Shown in pieces: positions 25,955 to 33,398 of a stretch of 34,961 nucleotides of DNA (position 1 is its first letter; each line of letters opens with the position of its first letter). The notes under the pieces are model-generated. The model was not told where the DNA came from. It ran no database searches and worked only from the letters and a program-made list of their open reading frames with translations. A program made the translations under genes and the position numbers. The DNA comes from Clostridia bacterium (GTDB taxonomy: Bacteria; Bacillota; Clostridia; Peptostreptococcales; Anaerovoracaceae), in NCBI GenBank assembly GCA_024689865.1, contig JAILDA010000028.1, positions 1 to 34,961 on the forward strand. Reading direction: 5' to 3'.

Positions 25955-27376
25955 ATGGAAAGTAAAACATTAAAAGTAATATCAAAGGATAAAGAGACAG
26001 ACATCCGTTTCTCCGGAAGGACAAAACTGTCCGGACTGCTGGAAGCCGAAGGGCTTATGCCAGCAACTCCCTGCGGCGGAAACGGCACCTGCGGAAAGTG
26101 CAGCGCCTATCTCAACGGAGAAAAGATCCTTTGCTGTCAGGCATGGGTGGAGGAAGACGGCGAGCTGCTGCTCCCGGAAAAGCAGATCCTCAACAAGATA
26201 AAGACCGACGGCGAGATGCCGGAGTTCAGCATCAAGGATCAGGACGGCTACGGACTTGCCGTGGACATCGGCACTACTACAGTTGTCGCAAGGATCATAG
26301 ACCTCAGGACCGGAAAGCTGCTTCCCGCAGTCTCCAGAGAGAATCCCCAGAGGCTTCTCTCCGCGGACGTCATCGGAAGGATACAGGCCTGCATAGAAAA
26401 AGGAAAGCTTCCTGTGCTCAGGGGCCTCATCAACGAAACGATAGAAGACCTCCGCGAGCACGACCTGAAGATCTGCGGACTTACGGAAGAGGACATAAAG
26501 AAGACCGTCATTACAGGCAACACCACCATGCTCTACCTGTACACGGGACGCATGCCCACCACGCTCGCCTACACTCCGTTCATAGCGGACTGCCTCTTCG
26601 GATTTGAGGAAAACGGCGCATATCTGCCGCCCTGCTTCGGAGCATTCGTGGGCGCAGACATATATACCGCCATCACTGCCAGCGGTCTCATAACCAAAGA
26701 CGAGGCTGCTGTCCTTGTGGACCTCGGCACCAACGGAGAGATAGCGCTTTTCAACAACGGAAAGCTTACATGCTGCGCAACAGCCTGCGGTCCTGCCTTC
26801 GAAGGCACCGGAATCAGCTGCGGCGGACCGGCCGCTAACGGAGCCATAGACCACATATGGCTGGAAGACGGACAGGTCAGATATTCGGTGATCGGCAACA
26901 CCGCACCCACGCACATCTGCGGCAGCGGAATAATGGACGCCATCGCAACGCTGCTGGAACTGGAAGAGATCGACGAGACCGGAGCAATGCCGGATCCCTA
27001 CGAGTTCGCTCCCGGAGTGGTACTTCAGCCTAAGGACGTCCGTCAGGTGCAACTTGCAAAGGCCGCCATCTGCGGAGGCATACGCACCCTCATCAACCGC
27101 GAGGGACTTAAGCCGGACGACATTAATACTTTATACATAGCAGGCGGCTTCGGATCTTACATAAAGCTGGAAAATGCTGTAAAAGTAGGCATTTTCCCGA
27201 AAGAAATGCAGGATAACGCAAAAGTTATAGGCAACGCAGCCCTTTCAGGTGCTATAATGATATTATTGGGCGCCGACAAGAAGTACGAACCGTCTTCGGT
27301 AGAGACCGAATGCATCAACCTTGCACAGCAACCCGAATTTTCGGATCTGTATATGGAATCAATGTTTTTTGAGTAA
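25955..27376 (+). CDS. 2Fe-2S ferredoxin-ASKHA (DUF4445/RACo-RamA-like) reductive activator protein
   Basis: 473 aa; PCGGNGTCGKCSAYLNGEKILCC ferredoxin motif, ASKHA motifs GLAVDIGTTTVVARIIDL, LVDLGTNGEIALF, CGSGIMDAIA, YIAGGFGSYI. Confidence 0.9.
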   Translation: MESKTLKVISKDKETDIRFSGRTKLSGLLEAEGLMPATPCGGNGTCGKCSAYLNGEKILCCQAWVEEDGELLLPEKQILNKIKTDGEMPEFSIKDQDGYGLAVDIGTTTVVARIIDLRTGKLLPAVSRENPQRLLSADVIGRIQACIEKGKLPVLRGLINETIEDLREHDLKICGLTEEDIKKTVITGNTTMLYLYTGRMPTTLAYTPFIADCLFGFEENGAYLPPCFGAFVGADIYTAITASGLITKDEAAVLVDLGTNGEIALFNNGKLTCCATACGPAFEGTGISCGGPAANGAIDHIWLEDGQVRYSVIGNTAPTHICGSGIMDAIATLLELEEIDETGAMPDPYEFAPGVVLQPKDVRQVQLAKAAICGGIRTLINREGLKPDDINTLYIAGGFGSYIKLENAVKVGIFPKEMQDNAKVIGNAALSGAIMILLGADKKYEPSSVETECINLAQQPEFSDLYMESMFFE

Positions 27377-27394
27377 TATTTAGAGGAGAGAAAA

Positions 27395-28387
27395 ATGACA
27401 CCCAAGGAAAACTTACACGCATTCTTCGAAGGAAAGAACTATGAGTGGAAGCCGGTAGGAACAGACAAGAAGTCCTTCCAGCCGGAAGAGATCTGCGAAT
27501 ACGTAGCCAGAGCTTTCGTTAAGCAGCAGGAGCCCTTCGATAACGCAGCCAAGGGCGGCGGCATCGGCTGGTTCGGCATCGAGTGGGAGTACGAACCCGG
27601 CGCAGGCGGATCCATAAGCCTTGCTCCGATACTCGACGAAGTATCCGAATGGAAGGAAAAGATGGTATTCCCCAACCTGGACGAGATCGACTGGGAAGGC
27701 ATAGCCAAGAAGAACGCAGACTACCTCAACACAGACCTCGGCATAGAGTTCACCGTATTCACCGGATACTTCGAGAGACTCATCTCCCTGCTCTCCTTCG
27801 AAGAAGCAGCGATGGAGCTCATAATGGAAGATTACGAGGACGACATTCACGAGCTCTTCACAGCGCTCACTGATTTCTACATCGACTTCGCCCAGAGATT
27901 CCGCAAGTACTTCAACGCCGACTGGTGCATAATCCACGACGACTGGGGCACCCAGAGATCGCCGATGTTCTCCCCCGAAGTACACAAGAGGATGATCGTT
28001 CCGCACCTCACCAGGTTCGTTTCCGAGTGCCACAAGGTAGGACTGCTTGTTGAGATGCACTCCTGCGGATTCATCGAAGACCTCATCCCGAACCTCATCA
28101 GCACCGGCATCGACAGCTGGGCAGGCCAGGGCATCTGCGACAAGAGAAAGCTGATCAACCTGTACGGCGACCAGTTCAAGTTCGAAGTCATCACCAACCC
28201 GGATCCGAAGAAGCCGCTCAAGACCAAGGAAGAGGCTATAGAATTTGCTGACAATATCTTTGATGAATTCAAGGATAAGGACATCATGTTCTGGACAAGC
28301 CCGAAGCGCTGCGGCAGCATGGAGATCTATCAGACCGTCTGCCAGGAACTCAAGGCAAAGGGAATCGCTTACAGAAAGAACGCATAA
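27395..28387 (+). CDS. Uroporphyrinogen decarboxylase-family (corrinoid methyltransferase-like) protein
   Basis: 330 aa; UroD/MtaA-like fold; candidate Zn ligands HSCGF and late Cys in SPKRCGS; AGAGGAGAG ribosome-binding site. Confidence 0.85.
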   Translation: MTPKENLHAFFEGKNYEWKPVGTDKKSFQPEEICEYVARAFVKQQEPFDNAAKGGGIGWFGIEWEYEPGAGGSISLAPILDEVSEWKEKMVFPNLDEIDWEGIAKKNADYLNTDLGIEFTVFTGYFERLISLLSFEEAAMELIMEDYEDDIHELFTALTDFYIDFAQRFRKYFNADWCIIHDDWGTQRSPMFSPEVHKRMIVPHLTRFVSECHKVGLLVEMHSCGFIEDLIPNLISTGIDSWAGQGICDKRKLINLYGDQFKFEVITNPDPKKPLKTKEEAIEFADNIFDEFKDKDIMFWTSPKRCGSMEIYQTVCQELKAKGIAYRKNA

Positions 28388-28400
28388 TAAGCGCTTATTA
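28385..28400. repeat. Perfect 16-bp palindrome TAATAAGCGCTTATTA overlapping the UroD-family stop codon
   Basis: Read directly; self-complementary, no spacer. Confidence 0.8.
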
Positions 28401-28406
28401 AGCATC

Positions 28407-28435
28407 AAAAGACCCCGCTTCCAGCGGGGCCTTTT
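28407..28435. terminator. Bidirectional terminator between convergent UroD-family and PrpD genes
   Basis: AAAAGACCCCGCT-TCC-AGCGGGGCCTTTT near-perfect hairpin with A/T tails on both sides. Confidence 0.88.
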
Positions 28436-28467
28436 ATTGTCCTTTTCATGGGACAGGCCGGAACTCT

Positions 28468-29850
28468 TTACAGCATTTCGACTATCTTTCCGACGTCGTC
28501 CAGTTTATCAACGCCTTCCAGCATCTTCAGGAGGTCCTCCTGCTGCTCTTCTGTATAGCGGTTTGCGGACAGCGCGGTGCAGCTTCTGAATTTTTCGCGG
28601 AACTGCTCGTCGGAAAGCGGGCAGGACGGATCGCCCAGAGCAGCTTCTTTGTGTTTGAAGAAATCGCCCTTGGCAGTGTGGTAGGTTATGTCCACCGTAT
28701 TCGCCTTTATGCGCGGAGCGTACTCCGGTTCGACGGAGAAATTCACCCTCTCCGCAAATCCGTAAATGTCTTCATCCGGAAGATTCTCCGGCAGGAAATC
28801 CGAGAGCACCACCCTTCCCTTTTTAGCCGCAAGTCCCATGCAGTAAGGAATGCTGAACTTGGCGCTTATGGCTGTAACAGGTCTGTTCTTGACCTCGCGA
28901 GGGTCCACGACTATGCTCCTTATGAACTCGGAACCTTTCATGTCTACGGAAAGGATATCTTCGAACTTCAGATCGTTCTCCTTCATCACCTCTATGGTGG
29001 ACTGGATGCTCGTATGGCATCCAAGGCACGCCGGCCAGAATTTTATTACAAGCTCAGACGCGTACCATTTTTCTCCAAGTCCTTCCACCAGTTTCTCCGG
29101 AACGCATCCGGCTCTTGAATATGCCTTAAAGAAGCCCTTCTCGCCTTCGAATAGTTCCTCGAAACCTATGCGGGGTCTGTGCTTAGCCAGAAGTACGGCC
29201 TGGACCGCGGACTTTGCTCCGAAGCCGTCGCGTACAGCTCTCATGAGCGAGTTCTTGTCGTTCATCATCTGCGAAAGGCCTGTTGCAGCGTATGCGTTGC
29301 AGCCCAGTGCATCTAAAGTCTGCTCGTAGTCGTATCCCATAAGCCTGCAGCCGGCCAGGACGGCACCGTAAGATCCGAAGACATGCGGTGTATGCCACCC
29401 GTGCTTGGCCAGATCCTCTCCTGTAGCAATGGATACGCGGCAAGCTATCTCAGAGCCTATAAGAAGCGCTGCCAGAAGTTCTTTACCGCTCACGCCGCCC
29501 CTGTACTGAGCAAGAGACAGAAGAGCCGGCGTCGTTACGGCATTGGAATGCAGAGTAGCAGCCTGACATGTGTCCTCAAGATCCATGGAGTGCGAGAGCG
29601 CAGCGTTTACAAGAGCCGCGGTGTCCGGCTGCACATGCAGATCCGTAGAATAGATCTTGCACGGCCCGGTCTCGCAGTGCTCTTTTGCGTACGCCACGAA
29701 AGACGGAAACGCGGGATTCTGCGTTGTTGCAGCCTCTATGCATCCCAGTGCGTCCATCAGGGAGTGTTTCTGCACATCCAGGTATTCCGGAGGTATATCT
29801 TCTGTCTTTGTATTTAAAGCGAAATCTATGAGTCTGCGCGTTATGTCCAT
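28468..29850 (-). CDS. MmgE/PrpD family protein
   Basis: Preferred start MDITRRLIDFALNTKTEDIP at 29850 behind AAGGAGA; PrpD landmarks AALVNAALSHSMDLEDTCQAATLHSNAVTTPALLSLAQ, KHGWHTPHVFGSYGAVLAG. Confidence 0.92.
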   Translation of the reverse strand: MDITRRLIDFALNTKTEDIPPEYLDVQKHSLMDALGCIEAATTQNPAFPSFVAYAKEHCETGPCKIYSTDLHVQPDTAALVNAALSHSMDLEDTCQAATLHSNAVTTPALLSLAQYRGGVSGKELLAALLIGSEIACRVSIATGEDLAKHGWHTPHVFGSYGAVLAGCRLMGYDYEQTLDALGCNAYAATGLSQMMNDKNSLMRAVRDGFGAKSAVQAVLLAKHRPRIGFEELFEGEKGFFKAYSRAGCVPEKLVEGLGEKWYASELVIKFWPACLGCHTSIQSTIEVMKENDLKFEDILSVDMKGSEFIRSIVVDPREVKNRPVTAISAKFSIPYCMGLAAKKGRVVLSDFLPENLPDEDIYGFAERVNFSVEPEYAPRIKANTVDITYHTAKGDFFKHKEAALGDPSCPLSDEQFREKFRSCTALSANRYTEEQQEDLLKMLEGVDKLDDVGKIVEML

Positions 29851-29878
29851 GGTCATTCTCCTTGCAGAGCAGAAAAAC

Positions 29879-29908
29879 ACGGGGCAATGCCCTCAGGCAC
29901 TGCCCCGT
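29879..29908 (-). terminator. Terminator-like hairpin between CapA-like and PrpD genes
   Basis: ACGGGGCA-(ATGCC CTCA GGCAC)-TGCCCCGT followed on the minus strand by GTTTTTCT; only about 28 nt upstream of the PrpD ATG. Confidence 0.8.
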
Positions 29909-29920
29909 TTTGCGTTGTAA

Positions 29921-31054
29921 CTATTCGGTAACTATGCGTACCTCGTCGCCCTCGATGGCGAACTTAGGCTCGATCTTCTGGTTCTCCGTGATCTCGGTAA
30001 CGTAATCTATTACCTCCTTGAACCTGGGGTTCTCGTGAGTCAGGATCTCCGGAACGAAGGTATCGTCGTCGATCCATACGGGAACGTAGGTGAACTTGTC
30101 GATCTTACCGTCCTTAAGATACATCTTGGCAATGATGGTCTTGCAGGAATCGTAAGGCATCGTGCGCTTCGGATGCTTCTTGAAGTCGTCGTTCAGCTTA
30201 CGGATGTCGGCGTGGCGGGAGTCGTTTATGAGTCCGTTCTTGCCTTCGAAGTAAGCCGCCGGGCCTTCGGTAGCGAAGTTGGCCAGCGAGTAGAATATCG
30301 GCTTGCCCTTGTATACTTCTATACCCTTGAGTATGTGAGTGTGGTGGCCGATGACTACGTCCGCGCCTTCGTCCAGAGCGTAGTGTCCTACTATCCTCTG
30401 ATAGTCGGCTATGACTGCCGGAGTGAAGTGGATGCCCCAGTGCTGGGAAACTACCAGTATGTCTACCTGCGGGCGCAGCTTATGGATGTCCTCGATCATG
30501 TTGTTGAGGTCATCTATGTGCGGCCAGCTGAAGATCCTTACCGGCGTACCGGGCTGATCGTGCTCTACGCACGGAGCCGCGGTTATTCCGCGCATCGGGT
30601 TTGCTCCCGGCCTGTCGACCAGCGCCCAGTAATCCTGAGGCAGTATGGAGCAGTATCCGAGGAAGCCTATCCTGGTCCCGTCGTCTAGAGTCCTGATCAC
30701 AGGCTTTCTGGCTTCTTCAAGATTGTTTCCTGCGCCTATGATGTCGATCTCCGACTCCTTCATTATGCGCATGGTATCGTAGAAGCCTTCGAAGCCCCAG
30801 TCCATTACGTGGTTTCCGGCGTTGGACATAACGTCGAAGCCGGCCCTCTTAAGGCAGGGACCCGCGGACGGATATATGCGCAGCGGCAGTCTGCACTGGC
30901 AGGCCGGAGCGCCTTTGTCCGTAACTACTGCTTCCAGCTGTCCGAACAGAAGATCGCAGTCATGAAGATAATCGTTAGTCTTCGCGAAAATGCTGTCCAT
31001 GTCCGGACGCTTGGGGGCGGTATCGCCTACGAATAAAACTGTTTTGTTAGCCAT
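29921..31054 (-). CDS. CapA-like metallophosphatase-fold protein, no signal peptide
   Basis: Preferred start MANKTVLFVGDTAP at 31054; FGQLEAVVTDKG, MSNAGNHVMDWG, VVSQHWGIHF, ADVVIGHHTHILKGIEVYKGKPIFYSLANF. Confidence 0.88.
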   Translation of the reverse strand: MANKTVLFVGDTAPKRPDMDSIFAKTNDYLHDCDLLFGQLEAVVTDKGAPACQCRLPLRIYPSAGPCLKRAGFDVMSNAGNHVMDWGFEGFYDTMRIMKESEIDIIGAGNNLEEARKPVIRTLDDGTRIGFLGYCSILPQDYWALVDRPGANPMRGITAAPCVEHDQPGTPVRIFSWPHIDDLNNMIEDIHKLRPQVDILVVSQHWGIHFTPAVIADYQRIVGHYALDEGADVVIGHHTHILKGIEVYKGKPIFYSLANFATEGPAAYFEGKNGLINDSRHADIRKLNDDFKKHPKRTMPYDSCKTIIAKMYLKDGKIDKFTYVPVWIDDDTFVPEILTHENPRFKEVIDYVTEITENQKIEPKFAIEGDEVRIVTE

Positions 31055-31090
31055 GTTATCCTCCGAACAATTATGTGGCTGATCCGGCAA

Positions 31091-32401
31091 TTAAAGTACA
31101 ACACCGAGTATGGTAAGGATGATGCCGCCGAGCACTACGCCGATGAGGCATACTACCAGCTGTCCGGTAACCAGTCTCTTGGCTATGGACTCGTCGCGGT
31201 TCATTCCCATGAATACAGCGCCGCCTGTGCTGAACGGGGACATACCTGTGAAGTGTGCACCCAGAACTGCAGCAAGGAAGAGCACCATCGGGTTGAGTGT
31301 TCCGCCGGAAGACTGAACGAGCTGCGGTACGATCGGAGCGACCATCGGGAATACGACGGTGATTCCTCCGGAGAAGGAGGACAGGAATGCTCCGAGCAGG
31401 CACATGAAGAAGGGCAGCAGCCAGTTGGGAATGGTAGCTGTGAGCCAGTCGGAAATGATCTTGACTGCGCCGGCCTGAACAGCAACGGCCATCAGCATGG
31501 AGATTCCGGAGAGGAGCAGCAGCGTGTTCCACGGGCAGGCAGCGATTACCTTCTTGGGCTCGGCCAGCTTAAGGAAGTGCGCGAAGATGAAACCGATCAG
31601 GCAGAGCACCTGAATGTCGCAGAATCCGGAGAAGCTCTTCATGAACGCTCCGCCGATCTTCCAGGTGTTGAGCATGCCCGGTACTACTGCGAAGAATACT
31701 ACGCAGAGGATCAGGATGAGGGTGGTCTTCTGCTCTCTGGTGAAGGCAGCAGGCTCTTCCATACCAACGATGGCCTTTACCTTGTAGCCCTTCCAGATGA
31801 AGAAGCAGATGACAATCAGCAGGATGGATACGATCACGCTGATGAAGAAAATGCTCCAGGTGAATCCGCCGGACTCAGCTTCGTAACCGTTGGCAGCTAT
31901 GTTGGCGTCGATGATGGCACCGGAAGCTCCCCAGCGAACGAAGGAACCTGCGTTTGCGGAATAACCGAGGGATGCGCAGATAAGCGGGTCAACGCCCGAC
32001 GGAACAGCAATGGTGAAGCCCATTACAGCCAGAATGGCGCCGGCAGCCGGCGGTACGCAGCCGAGGATACCAAGGGCGAAGCCTATGATCATCAGCATGA
32101 ATACCAGCATGGACGGCCTTTTTCTGGTCGCGTACAACATCTTTTCGGCTACTGCCTTCATCGTTCCGTTCACGACGCCTACGCCGAAGAACAGGGACAG
32201 AGACATTACCTGGAAGAATACGCTGGTCGGGAACATAGCGATGACGTTCTTAACACGAAGACCCATGAACAGGACGCCGATTATGAACGCGAACACCATC
32301 GCAGATACACCCATCTGCAGGTTGAACTTGTAGCTGAGGAATATAGCCAGAGCTACACCGATCAAGCACAGTATTACTATTGTGCCGTTTACACCTTCCA
32401 T
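31091..32401 (-). CDS. SLC13/MatC-type dicarboxylate permease
   Basis: Multi-TM; starts MEGVNGTIVILCLIGVALAIFLSYKFNLQMGV (MatC-N-like) behind TAGGAGG; C-terminal SGGITVVFPMVAPIVPQL and HFTGMSPFSTGGAVF. Confidence 0.82.
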   Translation of the reverse strand: MEGVNGTIVILCLIGVALAIFLSYKFNLQMGVSAMVFAFIIGVLFMGLRVKNVIAMFPTSVFFQVMSLSLFFGVGVVNGTMKAVAEKMLYATRKRPSMLVFMLMIIGFALGILGCVPPAAGAILAVMGFTIAVPSGVDPLICASLGYSANAGSFVRWGASGAIIDANIAANGYEAESGGFTWSIFFISVIVSILLIVICFFIWKGYKVKAIVGMEEPAAFTREQKTTLILILCVVFFAVVPGMLNTWKIGGAFMKSFSGFCDIQVLCLIGFIFAHFLKLAEPKKVIAACPWNTLLLLSGISMLMAVAVQAGAVKIISDWLTATIPNWLLPFFMCLLGAFLSSFSGGITVVFPMVAPIVPQLVQSSGGTLNPMVLFLAAVLGAHFTGMSPFSTGGAVFMGMNRDESIAKRLVTGQLVVCLIGVVLGGIILTILGVVL

Positions 32402-32441
32402 TTTTAACCTCCTAAAAATGAAAACTAGAATTGCTGAGGTC

Positions 32442-33350
32442 TCAGTGCATTCTGCAGTCGAGACCAAGGTTTATGAATATACGTTTGTAACTCTCCTTTT
32501 GTTCTGCTGTCGGAGAGGTAACGCCTTCCAGAAGATACGGAATGTTGAGCATCTTATACTTGCCCAGTCCGAATCTGTGGTACGGAAGAAGATCCACATG
32601 CAGCGACGGATCCAGTTCCTTTACGAACTCCGCCGTTGCGGCAAGGTTCTCTTCCGAGTCGTTGTATCCCGGTATTACCGGAATGCGTATGAATATCTTT
32701 ACCGGATATTTGTGTATCTTTTTTAGGTTCTCCAGGATGAGCTCGTTGCCGAAGCCTGTGTACTCCCTGTGCTTTTCCGTATCCATATGCTTAATATCAT
32801 ACAACACAAGGTCCGTGTACGGCAGAACTTTTTCTATGTTCTCCGAAGGAAACTGTCCGCAGGTATCCAGAGTGGTATGTATCCCCTCTTCCTTGCACCT
32901 TCTGAACAGTTCAGCCACGAATTCCGGCTGGAGCATGGCTTCGCCTCCCGAACACGTGACGCCTCCGCCGGAAGTCTCGTAGAAGCCTTTGTCCTTCATT
33001 ACTTCTTCGAAGACTTTGTCTATCGTCTTCTCTTCGCCGTAGAAGAACATCGCATGCGACGGGCATACCTGGGTGCAGGTGCCGCAGGACACGCACTTTC
33101 CGCGGTCTATGCTTATTGCGCCGTCCTTTACGGAAAGCGCCTGATTGGGGCAGTTCTTGACGCACATGCCGCACTTTACGCATATGGGCGCCCTGTGAGC
33201 CAGCTGCCTTACGGCCTTCTGAGACTCCGGATTGGCGCACCAAAGACACCTTAAGGGGCAGCCCTGAAGAAAGACCGTGGTCCTTACTCCGGGGCCGTCC
33301 TCGGTAGAAAAGTGCTGGATATTGAATACTTGTCCTTTTATCTGCGGCAT
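32442..33350 (-). CDS. Glycyl radical enzyme activating enzyme (radical SAM, two 4Fe-4S ferredoxin motifs)
   Basis: 302 aa; STEDGPGVRTTVFLQGCPLRCLWCANPES (CX3CX2C), CVKCGMCVKNCP, CVSCGTCTQVCP, GGGVTCSGGEAMLQPEF. Confidence 0.95.
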   Translation of the reverse strand: MPQIKGQVFNIQHFSTEDGPGVRTTVFLQGCPLRCLWCANPESQKAVRQLAHRAPICVKCGMCVKNCPNQALSVKDGAISIDRGKCVSCGTCTQVCPSHAMFFYGEEKTIDKVFEEVMKDKGFYETSGGGVTCSGGEAMLQPEFVAELFRRCKEEGIHTTLDTCGQFPSENIEKVLPYTDLVLYDIKHMDTEKHREYTGFGNELILENLKKIHKYPVKIFIRIPVIPGYNDSEENLAATAEFVKELDPSLHVDLLPYHRFGLGKYKMLNIPYLLEGVTSPTAEQKESYKRIFINLGLDCRMH

Positions 33351-33370
33351 TTGCTCTTCCTGGTCGCGTC

Positions 33371-33390
33371 CGGACCGCGTTTACGGTCCG
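33371..33390. repeat. Inverted repeat/hairpin between the GRE and activase genes
   Basis: CGGACCG-CGTTTA-CGGTCCG, 7-bp perfect arms, in a 48-nt intergenic gap; no U tract. Confidence 0.7.
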
Positions 33391-33398
33391 ATGCGCAC

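Noticed and set aside
25982-28408. 356 aa and 331 aa minus-strand ORFs opposite the ASKHA and UroD-family genes
   Set aside because: Mirror-frame artefacts opposite genes with clear motifs.
31073-32407. 444 aa plus-strand ORF opposite the permease
   Set aside because: Highly polar E/D/Y/H/G-rich translation typical of antisense to a membrane protein gene; no ribosome-binding site or domain.
32438-32465. Inverted repeat GGTCTC-N16-GAGACC at the 3' end of the activase gene
   Set aside because: Only 6-bp arms with a long spacer, overlapping coding sequence; likely chance.
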